From Methylogaea oryzae (lineage in GTDB: Bacteria > Pseudomonadota > Gammaproteobacteria > Methylococcales > Methylococcaceae): DNA of 64,000 bases. The stretch spans positions 156,001 to 220,000 of the forward strand of contig NZ_AP019782.1 in NCBI RefSeq assembly GCF_019669985.1, in the 5' to 3' direction. The position numbers and the translations under genes are program-made. This document shows, in pieces, positions 7,918 through 15,885 of this stretch; within the stretch, counting starts at the first letter, position 1; each line of letters begins with the position of its first letter. The notes beneath the pieces are model-generated. The model did not search any database and was not told where the DNA came from. It saw only the letters and a program-made list of their open reading frames with translations.

Positions 7918-9339
7918 CTATAAATTTTCCGAGGCGAAATCCGCCAGGCGCGAGCGTTCGCCCCGCTTGAGGGTGATGTGGGCGGCGTGCGGCCAGGGCC
8001 TGAAGCGATCCACCGCGTAGGTGAGGCCCGAGGTGGTGCCGGTCAGGTAGGGCGAATCGATTTGGCCGATATTGCCGATGCAGATGATCTTGGTGCCGGG
8101 GCCGGCGCGGGTCACCAGGGTTTTCATTTGCTTGGGGGTGAGGTTCTGCGCCTCGTCCAGGATGATGTAGCGGTCGAGGAAGGTGCGGCCGCGCATGAAG
8201 TTGAGGGAGCGCACTTTCACCCGCTTGAGCAGCACGTCCTGGGTGGCGGCTTTTTCCCAGCTGCCGCCGCTTTCCTCGCGGGCGGCCAGCAACTCCAGGT
8301 TGTCCAGCAGGGCGCCCATCCACGGTCCCATTTTTTCCTCCTCGGTGCCGGGCAGGAAGCCGATGTCCTCGCCGATGGGGATGGTTTCGCGGGTCATGAT
8401 GATTTCCCGGTAGCGCTTGTCGTCCAGGGTCTGGCCCAGTCCGGCGGCCAGGGCCAGCAGCGTTTTGCCGGTGCCGGCGGTGCCCAGCAGGGTGACGAAA
8501 TCGATGTCCGGATCGGTCAGCACGTTGAAGGCGAAATTTTGCTCCCGGTTGCGGGCGTGCACGCCCCAGGCGTTCAGGCCGCCCTCGCGGAAGTCTCGCG
8601 CCAGTTCCAGCACCGCCACGTCGCCCACCACCGAGCGCACCACGGCTTCGAAACCCGGCTGGGTCGCCTGGTAAACGAACTCGCAAGGGCTCCATTGCGG
8701 GACCAGCGGACCGCTCACGCGGAAAAAATTGCGGCCGTTTTCCTGCCACTTTTCGCCTCGGAGGCTGTGGCTGCTCCAGAAGTCCTCCGGCAGTTCGTAA
8801 GCCCCGCTATACAGCAGGTTGACGTCTTCCAGTACTTGGTCGTTGTGGTAGTCCTCCGCCCTTATCTCCAGCGCCGCCGCCTTGATGCGCAGGTTGATGT
8901 CCTTGGACACCACGATCACCAGGGTGTCGGGCCGCTCCTTGGCCAAGGCCAGGGCGGCGCTGAGGATGGAGTTGTCCGGCATGTTGCCGGTCATGCCTTG
9001 CGGCAGGCTGGCGTCCAGCGGATGCACCTGTAGGAAGAGCCGGCCGGCGCTGCTGCTGTCGATGCGGGCGGCGTACTCGGCGCTCGCCAGCGGAATGCCG
9101 TCGCGAATGGCGGCCAGGTCCATGTGCTGGATCAGGTCGTCCAGAAAACGGCTCACTTGGCGCACGTTGCGGGACAGTTCCGACAGGCCTTTCTTGGCTT
9201 TGTCCAACTCCTCCAACACCACCATGGGGATGAAGATGTCGTGTTCCTTGAAGCGGAAGATGGCCGTGGGATCGTGCATGAGCACGTTGGTGTCCAGCAC
9301 GAACAGCTTTTTTTCGTTGGCAACGGCCGCGATATTCAC
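7918..9339 (-). CDS. PhoH-family ATPase with N-terminal PIN domain
   Basis: A 473-residue two-domain protein. Residues about 10-140 form a PIN domain (FVLDTNVLMHDP, with Asp16 as the first acidic residue; VVLEELDKAKKG; a later SKDINLRIKA). The C-terminal half is a PhoH-like P-loop domain with Walker A GTAGTGKT (Lys292), Walker B ILDEAQN and IGQIDSPYL. Start is GTG 9339 with GAGG 8 bp upstream. Family knowledge: PIN-PhoH proteins (YlaK / PhoH2 type) are predicted, and in mycobacteria shown, to couple RNA unwinding with ribonuclease activity. Substrate RNA here is unknown. Confidence 0.9.
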   Translation of the reverse strand: MNIAAVANEKKLFVLDTNVLMHDPTAIFRFKEHDIFIPMVVLEELDKAKKGLSELSRNVRQVSRFLDDLIQHMDLAAIRDGIPLASAEYAARIDSSSAGRLFLQVHPLDASLPQGMTGNMPDNSILSAALALAKERPDTLVIVVSKDINLRIKAAALEIRAEDYHNDQVLEDVNLLYSGAYELPEDFWSSHSLRGEKWQENGRNFFRVSGPLVPQWSPCEFVYQATQPGFEAVVRSVVGDVAVLELARDFREGGLNAWGVHARNREQNFAFNVLTDPDIDFVTLLGTAGTGKTLLALAAGLGQTLDDKRYREIIMTRETIPIGEDIGFLPGTEEEKMGPWMGALLDNLELLAAREESGGSWEKAATQDVLLKRVKVRSLNFMRGRTFLDRYIILDEAQNLTPKQMKTLVTRAGPGTKIICIGNIGQIDSPYLTGTTSGLTYAVDRFRPWPHAAHITLKRGERSRLADFASENL

Positions 9340-9482
9340 CGGGATGGCCTCGGGTTGGGGAAGGGATAACCCAGTTTAGCAGGGCTGCCGGCCGGATTTG
9401 CCGCCGTTGTGGTTGGGGCGCGAAACCGCCGCGTTTTTCCGGCCCCTGGCGGGGCGGCGACGTGCGCGCGGCGCTCGGGGGA

Positions 9483-10097
9483 TTAGCGCGGTTCCGTCCC
9501 GTTGAAGGCTCGTTCCAGCTGGGCGCATAACGCCCGCACCGCTTGTCCCCGATGGCTCAGGCGGTTTTTGACGTCCGGCGGCAGTTCCGCGGAGGCGCGG
9601 CCTTGCTCCGGCACCCAGAAAACGGGGTCGTAGCCGAAGCCGTTGTCGCCCCGGGCTTCCCGTAAAATCCGGCCTTCCCATTGGCCCAGGGCGACGAGGG
9701 GGCAGGGGTCGGCGGCGTGGCGCAGGAACACCATGGCGCAGATGAAGCGCGCGCCGCGTTGCTCGTCGGGCACGTCCTGCATGGCTTCCAGCAGCTTTTC
9801 CAGGTTGGCTTGGTCGCTGGCGCCGATGCCGGCGTAACGGGCCGAATAGACGCCGGGCGCGCCGTCCAGCCAGTCCACCGCCAGGCCGGAGTCGTCGGCC
9901 ATGGCCGGCAGGCCGCTGTGGTGGGCGGCGTTGCGCGCCTTGAGGATGGCGTTCTCCACGAAGGTGAGGCCGGTTTCTTCCGCTTCCGGCGTGGCGAAGT
10001 CGGATTGCGGCAGCACGGTGTAGCGGCCCTCGCCCAGGATCGCTTGGATCTCGCGGATTTTGCCCCGGTTGCCGCTGGCGAGGACGATGCGTTCCAT
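9483..10097 (-). CDS. rdgB: dITP/XTP pyrophosphatase (RdgB/HAM1)
   Basis: A 204-residue Ham1-family enzyme that hydrolyses non-canonical purine NTPs (dITP, XTP) to the monophosphate, keeping them out of DNA and RNA. The signature is complete: LASGNRGKIREIQAIL at the N-terminus, ENAILKAR, ADDSGLAVDWLDGAPGVYSARYAG, and near the C-terminus GFGYDPVFWVPEQG and LSHRGQAV. AGGA lies 7 bp before ATG 10097. It is 9 bp downstream of rph on the same strand, the usual rph-rdgB pairing. Confidence 0.95.
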   Translation of the reverse strand: MERIVLASGNRGKIREIQAILGEGRYTVLPQSDFATPEAEETGLTFVENAILKARNAAHHSGLPAMADDSGLAVDWLDGAPGVYSARYAGIGASDQANLEKLLEAMQDVPDEQRGARFICAMVFLRHAADPCPLVALGQWEGRILREARGDNGFGYDPVFWVPEQGRASAELPPDVKNRLSHRGQAVRALCAQLERAFNGTEPR

Positions 10098-10106
10098 GGT
10101 CCGATC

Positions 10107-10835
10107 CTAGCCTTTGCGGGCGGCGTCGAGGGCTTCGCGCTGCTTGGCCATGAGCTCGGTGATGCCCTTGTCGGCCAGGTCCAGCATGGCGTTCAGTTCG
10201 TCGCGGCGGAAAGCGTGGCCCTCGGCGGTGCCCTGTACTTCCACGAAGGCGCCGGCGTCGTTCATCACCACGTTCATGTCGGTTTCGGCGGAGCCGTCCT
10301 CGGCGTAGTCCAAGTCCAGCACCGGCACGCCCTGGTGGATGCCAACGGACACCGAGGCGATCTGGCCGTGCACCGGACTGGCCTTGATCTTGCGGTTTTT
10401 GATGAGCTTGTCCACCGCCAGGCACAGGGCGACGAAGCCGCCGGTGATGGCGGCGGTGCGAGTGCCGCCGTCGGCCTGGATCACGTCGCAGTCGATGGTG
10501 ATGGTGCGCTCGCCCAGGGCGGTCAGGTCCACCGCGGCGCGCAGGGAGCGGCCGATCAGCCGCTGGATTTCCTGGGTGCGGCCGGCTTGTTTGCCGCGCG
10601 CGGCCTCGCGGTCCATGCGCGAGTGGGTGGAGCGGGGCAGCATGCCGTATTCCGCCGTGATCCAGCCGCTGCCCTTGCCCTTGAGGAAGCCCGGCACGCG
10701 TTCGTCGACGCTGGCGGTGCAGATGACGCGGGTGTCGCCGAATTCCACTTGCACCGACCCTTCGGCGTGTTTGGTGTAGTGGCAGGTCAGCGTGATGTTG
10801 CGCAGCTGATCCGGTTGGCGTCCGCTGGGTCTCAT
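10107..10835 (-). CDS. rph: Ribonuclease PH
   Basis: A 242-residue phosphorolytic 3'-5' exoribonuclease that trims tRNA 3' ends. It starts [14 protein letters not shown], as in the family, and contains [50 protein letters not shown] and [17 protein letters not shown], which carry the phosphate- and RNA-binding residues. ATG 10835 is preceded by GGAG at 7 bp; the frame stays open 103 codons upstream, but that extension is Arg/His-rich shadow sequence over the kinase gene. It lies 62 bp downstream of the kinase gene and 9 bp upstream of rdgB. Confidence 0.95.
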   Translation of the reverse strand: MRPSGRQPDQLRNITLTCHYTKHAEGSVQVEFGDTRVICTASVDERVPGFLKGKGSGWITAEYGMLPRSTHSRMDREAARGKQAGRTQEIQRLIGRSLRAAVDLTALGERTITIDCDVIQADGGTRTAAITGGFVALCLAVDKLIKNRKIKASPVHGQIASVSVGIHQGVPVLDLDYAEDGSAETDMNVVMNDAGAFVEVQGTAEGHAFRRDELNAMLDLADKGITELMAKQREALDAARKG

Positions 10836-10897
10836 GGGCAAGCTCCGGGTAAAAGTTGCGCAGTATACCTCAAGCGCCTGCGGCGGCCGCCGCAATC

Positions 10898-11806
10898 CTA
10901 GTCCCCGTTGTCCTGGATGGCGGGCAGCATGTAGCGCAGCTCCGCCGCCGTTTGCGGGCGCTTGGCTTGTTCCACCGCCATGGCCCAGTCGATGGCCTGC
11001 AGCAGGGGAGGGGAGTAGGTTTTCGCGTAGATGGCGGACGCCGGTTGCAATGGGTCTTCCTTGAGCCGTTCGATGGACGGCGGCGGCGCCCGGCCGTCCA
11101 GGCAGCTGCGCATGGTGGAGCCGAGGGCGTAAATGTCGCTCCACGGCCCGATGGTGCCGTGGCGCGAGCTGTATTGCTCGATGGGCGAAAACCCCTTGGT
11201 CAGTACCTTGCCCGGTTTCCAGGTGAGGGAGTTGGGATAGGGCTGCACGGCGCCGAAATCCAGCAGCAGCGGGCTGCCGCCGGGGCGGATGAGAATGTTT
11301 TGCGGCTTGATGTCCAGGTGCAGCAGGCCGGCAGCGTGGATGGCCTGAAGGCCGTCGAGCAGGGCGTAGAACAAATGCAGCAAAAACGTTTCGCTCAGGC
11401 GGCCCTTTTTTTCCGTGAGATAGTCGGAAAGGATGCGGCCGTAGCAGAAACTCATCACCAAATAGGCCGAGCCGTTGGCCTGGAAGAAACTCCGCACGTC
11501 CAAAATATTGGGATGCTTGAGTCGGGCCAGCACTTTGGCTTCTTCCAAAAAGTGCATGAGGCCGCGGGAAAACGCCCGGGCGGATTCCTCGTCGGTGGGG
11601 ACGATGGCGTGGTTCTGGGCCCGGCTGGCCAGCTTGCGGGGAAAATATTCCTTGATCGCCACCTGCCGATGATCGGCCGCGCCGCGGGCCAGATAGACCA
11701 GGCTGAAACCGCCGCCCCCCAAGGGACGCTCGATGACGTAATCATCGATTTCGGTCCCTCGCGGCAAATAGGGCAGGCCGTTGGCGGGCGAAGCGTGGTG
11801 GTTCAC
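10898..11806 (-). CDS. Serine/threonine protein kinase (Hanks type)
   Basis: A 302-residue single-domain kinase without a transmembrane segment, so probably cytosolic. Visible elements are the Gly loop [10 protein letters not shown] (residues 29-38), the VAIK lysine K52, catalytic loop HLDIKPQN (163-170, with Leu in place of the usual Arg of HRD), DFG at 183-185, and a substrate/activation segment [12 protein letters not shown] 11806 is preceded by AGGGA. Such kinases near yicC and rph are common in gammaproteobacteria and are often paired with a PP2C phosphatase; no phosphatase gene is visible here. Targets are unknown. Confidence 0.9.
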   Translation of the reverse strand: MNHHASPANGLPYLPRGTEIDDYVIERPLGGGGFSLVYLARGAADHRQVAIKEYFPRKLASRAQNHAIVPTDEESARAFSRGLMHFLEEAKVLARLKHPNILDVRSFFQANGSAYLVMSFCYGRILSDYLTEKKGRLSETFLLHLFYALLDGLQAIHAAGLLHLDIKPQNILIRPGGSPLLLDFGAVQPYPNSLTWKPGKVLTKGFSPIEQYSSRHGTIGPWSDIYALGSTMRSCLDGRAPPPSIERLKEDPLQPASAIYAKTYSPPLLQAIDWAMAVEQAKRPQTAAELRYMLPAIQDNGD

Positions 11807-11875
11807 TGGCGTCCCTGTAATCGTGCGGGGTTAATCGGTTAACATTCCCCAATCGAATAATTATAAGGAAAAGTT

Positions 11876-12742
11876 ATGTGCCGGAGTATGACGGGATTTG
11901 CCCTCGAAGCAACCGAAGCCGGCGGATTCGCTCTGAGCTGGGAAATTCGCACGGTCAATCATCGCTACTTGGACGTGTCCCTGCGCTTGCCGGAAGCCTT
12001 CCGCTTCCTGGAAGGCGACCTGCGCAACCGGGTGGGCGGAGCGGTCAAGCGGGGCAAGGTGGACTGCATCCTGCAATGCCGGCGCCAGGCCGGCGGCGTC
12101 GGCGAGATCAAGGTCAACCAGGCGCTGGTGCAGAGCGTTATCCGCGCCGCCGACGGCATCCAAGGCCTGATGGCGCAGCCCGCCCCCTATAGCGCCCTGG
12201 ACGTGTTGCGCTGGCCCGGCGTGCTGGGCGAGGCGGAAAACGAGCCGGAAAGCCTGCGCCAACCCATCGAAAACTTGCTGGATCAAGCCTTGGCCGCGCT
12301 GGTGACGGCGCGCGCGCGGGAAGGCCGGCAGTTGGCCGAGCAAATCCAATCCCGTTGCGTCCTCATGCGGCAACAGGCCGAAGCCGCCAAGATCCGCTTG
12401 CCGCAAGTGTTGCAGGGCTTGCGCGAACGCCTCGTCGCCCGTTTGGCGGAATTTAGCGTCAACGCCGATCCCGGCCGTTTGGAGCAGGAGCTGGTATTCC
12501 TGGCGCAAAAGCTGGATGTGGCGGAAGAGCTGGATCGTTTGGCCGAACACCTGGACGAAGTGGAGCGGGTGCTGCGGGCCAAGGAACCCATCGGCCGCCG
12601 CCTGGACTTCCTCATGCAGGAACTCAACCGCGAAGCCAATACCCTGGGCTCCAAATCCGCCGACACGGAAACCACCCGCGCCTCGGTGGAGATGAAAGTG
12701 CTGATCGAACAGATGCGGGAGCAAGTACAGAATATCGAGTAA
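11876..12742 (+). CDS. yicC: YicC family endoribonuclease
   Basis: A 288-residue YicC protein. It opens MCRSMTGFA, matching the family's M-x-R-S-M-T-G-F-A start, continues with SWEIRTVNHRYLDVSLRLPE and ends with the conserved block GRRLDFLMQELNREANTLGSKS followed by VEMKVLIEQMREQVQNIE. A long central helical region (residues 150-230) is typical. AAGGAA lies 5 bp before ATG. Family knowledge: E. coli YicC is a ribonuclease linked to turnover of small RNAs. It is transcribed divergently from the kinase-rph-rdgB group, the usual arrangement. Confidence 0.93.
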   Translation: MCRSMTGFALEATEAGGFALSWEIRTVNHRYLDVSLRLPEAFRFLEGDLRNRVGGAVKRGKVDCILQCRRQAGGVGEIKVNQALVQSVIRAADGIQGLMAQPAPYSALDVLRWPGVLGEAENEPESLRQPIENLLDQALAALVTARAREGRQLAEQIQSRCVLMRQQAEAAKIRLPQVLQGLRERLVARLAEFSVNADPGRLEQELVFLAQKLDVAEELDRLAEHLDEVERVLRAKEPIGRRLDFLMQELNREANTLGSKSADTETTRASVEMKVLIEQMREQVQNIE

Positions 12743-12875
12743 GGCGCACGGCGCCGGCAAAGCGGCTTTTGCCGCGTTTCGCGGCAAGGGCGCGATGGCA
12801 GGCGCATGGCTCATGTCGATATCCTGTCGTTCGCGACTACAATTCCCGCAAGGTTTCGGTGCGAGAGGGCGTGCG

Positions 12876-14177
12876 ATGGCGAATGGAAAATCTGGGGCGG
12901 GGAAGGCGGCGTGGGCCGCGCTTTTGTGGGTTTTGACCGCCCAGGCGGGGATCGATGAGGGCATGGCGGCTTTTCGCGCCGGCAGGTTCGAGGCGGCGTT
13001 GAAGGAGTTCGAGCCTTTGGCCGCCGGGGGCGATGCCTTGGCGCAGCTGCACTTGGGGATGATGTACGAGCAGGGCAGCGGCGTGCCGCGGGATTCGGCG
13101 CTGGCGGTGTCTTGGTTCCGTCGGGCGGCGGAGCGGGGCAATGCGGCCGCCCAGCGCAATCTCGGCGTGATGTATGCCACCGGCCGCGGCGTGCGGCAGG
13201 ATTATGCCCAGGCGCTGGAGTGGTATCGCAAAGCGGCTGAGCAAGGGCACGCGGCGGCGCAATTCAACGTCGGCGCCCTCTATGCGAAGGGCAGCGGCGT
13301 GCCGCAGGACTATGCCCAGGCGCTGGCGTGGTATCGGCGCTCGGCCGATCAGGGCTATGCGGCGGCGCAATCCGCCATCGGCAAGCTGTATGCGGAGGGG
13401 TTGGGCGTGCCGCAGGACTATGGGCAGGCCCTGGCTTGGTACCGGAAGGCGGCCGAGCAGAACGACGCGGGCGCGCAGAACAACCTCGGGGTGTTCTTTG
13501 CCGGCGGGTTTTCCGTTCCCCAGGATTACGCCCAGGCGGCGGCTTGGTACAAAAAAGCCGCCGATCAAGGCCAGGCCGACGCGTTGTACAACCTCGCCAC
13601 GCTGTATGCCCAGGGGCAGGGCGTGCCGAAGGACAGCCAGCAAGCCATGGCGCTGTATCGGCGGGCGGCGGAGAAAGGCCAGGTGGCGGCGTTGGCGCTG
13701 CTGGTCGCTCCGAAAAACGACCAGCCGCCGGCTGGGGGCGTCGCCGCCGCTCCGCCGGCTGCGCCTCCCCCGCCCGCGCCGGCGGCCAAAGCCCCCGAAG
13801 AGGCGCCGCGGCCGCCGGAGCCGGTGAAGGAGGCCGCCGAGGCGCCCGCGCAAGAGGAAGAGCGCGCCGAACCGCCTTCGCTGCTCGGCAAGTGGATTTG
13901 CGCGGGAACCGCCGCTTTGGGCGACGGCACGCGCAGCCGTGCCATCGAGGACAGTTTCGAATTTGTCGATGACGATCACGTCATCGTTTCCTCCAACGAG
14001 GTGAGCGGCACTTACGCCCTACGGGGGAGCCGCTTTACGCTGAAGTTGCCGGCCGTGGCGGTCGCCGCGGAGGGGCGCCTGGATTTCGTCGATGCGGACA
14101 CGTTCCATCAGGTGACCGACGCGCCCAGCAAGGATGGGCGCGTGGTGCATCGGGACTATCGCTGCACCCGCGACTAA
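12876..14177 (+). CDS. Exported Sel1-repeat protein
   Basis: A 433-residue protein. ATG 12876 is chosen because GAGAGGG lies 6 bp upstream and a signal-like hydrophobic N-terminus (AAWAALLWVLTAQA) follows. Residues about 40-265 hold six consecutive Sel1/TPR-like repeats of 36 residues, each with an A-x-x-x-L-G-x-x-Y-x-x-G-x-G-V pattern and YAQALAWYRKAAEQ-type helices. A Pro/Ala-rich linker (about 275-325) leads to a roughly 100-residue C-terminal domain beginning LLGKWICAG and ending DYRCTRD, whose two Cys residues may form a disulfide. Sel1 proteins mediate protein-protein contacts; the partner is unknown. It converges with the next gene, 3 bp apart. Confidence 0.8.
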   Translation: MANGKSGAGKAAWAALLWVLTAQAGIDEGMAAFRAGRFEAALKEFEPLAAGGDALAQLHLGMMYEQGSGVPRDSALAVSWFRRAAERGNAAAQRNLGVMYATGRGVRQDYAQALEWYRKAAEQGHAAAQFNVGALYAKGSGVPQDYAQALAWYRRSADQGYAAAQSAIGKLYAEGLGVPQDYGQALAWYRKAAEQNDAGAQNNLGVFFAGGFSVPQDYAQAAAWYKKAADQGQADALYNLATLYAQGQGVPKDSQQAMALYRRAAEKGQVAALALLVAPKNDQPPAGGVAAAPPAAPPPPAPAAKAPEEAPRPPEPVKEAAEAPAQEEERAEPPSLLGKWICAGTAALGDGTRSRAIEDSFEFVDDDHVIVSSNEVSGTYALRGSRFTLKLPAVAVAAEGRLDFVDADTFHQVTDAPSKDGRVVHRDYRCTRD

Positions 14178-14180
14178 CCC

Positions 14181-15110
14181 TCAGTTGCCCGCCGCCCGCG
14201 CCTGCAATTCCCGATAGGCGGCCACCTCGGCCAGCTTGGCCCGGCAAGCGGCGTCCGGCGTTTGGCCTTCCATGTGCTTGAAGTAGTATTCCAGCAGGGC
14301 GGCGGTGGCGATGGGCTCCAGGAAAGCGGCTTTCAGCACCCAGGACAGCGCGATGGCGAACACCAGCGGCCAAATGCCGGCGGACATGGGCAGGGCGGCG
14401 GCGATGTTGAAGACGGGCACTTGGATGACCAGGAACGACACCAGCCAGCCGGCGTAGACGAAGCCGTACATCCAGGCGGCGTTTTTATAGAAGCGCGGCC
14501 ACTGCGCGGCGCAGGATTCCAAGGCGGCGAGCCCCGAGCGCCAGGCGTTGGCGTCCTTGCGGCGCAATACGGCCGCCAGCAGCACGTCGCCGACGCTGGC
14601 GGCCACTTGGCCCAGCGCCATTTGCACGGCTTTCACCACGTGCGGTTGCTTGACCGGCAAGCAGGCCGACCAGTCGCAGCCGATCGCCGGCAGGCTGCGC
14701 AGGCAGCCGCGCAGGGCGTCGTCCAGCCGGGCCAGTTCCGTTACGCTGGGAAAGCGTTCGGTGGTTTGCTGCTTGGCGTAATCCACTTGCGCCCGGCCGG
14801 CCGGCAAGGGGCGGCCGTCGCGGTTCTCCACCAGGATGAGCAAATGGCTGGCGCGCACGGCGTGCAGCAGGCTATGGCGGATCTTGTAGACGAGCCAGAC
14901 GCACGCGGCGAAGCCGACAAAGGCGCCGGTGCTGGCGATGGGGCCGGGGTTGTTGCCGTAGGCGCCGATGGCGAAGCCGATGCCGGCGCCGCCCAGCACC
15001 GAAAGCATATAGGCCAGGCCCACCGCCAGGCTCACCAGAAAGCGGTAAATCACCATGGGCATGGTACTTTCGATGGTGCGAACCGCCGCCAACAAATTCA
15101 CGTCCCACAT
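14181..15110 (-). CDS. Conserved multi-pass membrane protein, function unknown
   Basis: A 309-residue protein with two membrane-segment pairs: a Gly/Ala-rich hydrophobic pair near residues 20-75 and another near 220-290, separated by a soluble loop with conserved-looking Cys residues (GCDWSACL). I do not recognise the family. ATG 15110 has GGGGAG 7 bp upstream, a strong site. It lies 67 bp downstream of the DUF599 gene on the same strand, so the two are probably co-transcribed. Confidence 0.65.
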   Translation of the reverse strand: MWDVNLLAAVRTIESTMPMVIYRFLVSLAVGLAYMLSVLGGAGIGFAIGAYGNNPGPIASTGAFVGFAACVWLVYKIRHSLLHAVRASHLLILVENRDGRPLPAGRAQVDYAKQQTTERFPSVTELARLDDALRGCLRSLPAIGCDWSACLPVKQPHVVKAVQMALGQVAASVGDVLLAAVLRRKDANAWRSGLAALESCAAQWPRFYKNAAWMYGFVYAGWLVSFLVIQVPVFNIAAALPMSAGIWPLVFAIALSWVLKAAFLEPIATAALLEYYFKHMEGQTPDAACRAKLAEVAAYRELQARAAGN

Positions 15111-15177
15111 GACTGCTCTCCCCGGATGTTGTTGTTATCGGATGGTTGGGCGGGGCCGGGCCCCGATCCGGGCCATG

Positions 15178-15864
15178 TTAATCCAAGCGGTGCAGCATCG
15201 CCAACAAGGCGTCGGACTTGAATTCGCGCCGGTACAACACCCACACCACCCACACCGTGGCGGCCATGAACAGCAGGGGGTGGATGAACCAGGCCAGGGC
15301 GCCCAGGCAGAAATAGTAGGTGCGCAGGCCGTAGTTGAAGGCGGAGCTGCCCAGCACCAGCACTTGCGCGGTGCTGTCGGCGAAGCGTTTGCGTTCTTCC
15401 TCCGATTCCTGCGGCAGCGGATTGCCGCCCACCATCATGGTGACGAAGGTCATTTGGCGCATGGCCCAGGTGAAGGTGAAGAAGGCGTAGACGAAGGCGA
15501 CGATCAGCAGGGTCAGCTTGATTTCCCATAGGCCCGGCGTGGGGTCCGCCGCGAACGGAATGCTGGCCAGCACGTCCATGGCTTTTTGCTGCGAGCCGAG
15601 GATGGTCAGCAGTCCGCCCAGGATCAGCACGGTGCTGGTGGCGAAGAAGGTGATGTTGCGCTCCAGGGTGGCCAGCGCCGTGGCGTCGGCGATGCGCACT
15701 TCGCGCCGGGTGATTTGCTCCATCCAGCGCCGCGCGTATTTGTCCACGGCGGTGTACAGGCAGTCGGTGGTGCGGGCCTTGCGGCGGGCGTAGACGGTAT
15801 AGCCGGCCCAGGCGAGCAGGAACCAGCACACCGCGACGATGTTGAGCAAAACGGTATCGAACAT
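15178..15864 (-). CDS. DUF599 family membrane protein
   Basis: A 228-residue protein with about four transmembrane helices: VAVCWFLLAWAGYTVY at the N-terminus, STVLILGGLLTILGS, a pair around residue 110, and two near the C-terminus. The block RRWMEQITRREVRIADATALATLERNITFFAS-like, here with FFATSTV, is the DUF599 signature. Function is not established for the family. It lies 21 bp downstream of the large GGDEF-EAL gene on the same strand and could share its transcript. Confidence 0.8.
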   Translation of the reverse strand: MFDTVLLNIVAVCWFLLAWAGYTVYARRKARTTDCLYTAVDKYARRWMEQITRREVRIADATALATLERNITFFATSTVLILGGLLTILGSQQKAMDVLASIPFAADPTPGLWEIKLTLLIVAFVYAFFTFTWAMRQMTFVTMMVGGNPLPQESEEERKRFADSTAQVLVLGSSAFNYGLRTYYFCLGALAWFIHPLLFMAATVWVVWVLYRREFKSDALLAMLHRLD

Positions 15865-15885
15865 AGGGATAGTCGGTAATGGGGG

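Noticed and set aside
10836..11144. 103-codon N-terminal extension of RNase PH
   Set aside because: It overlaps the kinase gene in the same strand, is Arg/Gly/His-rich, and the family-typical MRPSGRQP start with a ribosome site is at 10835.
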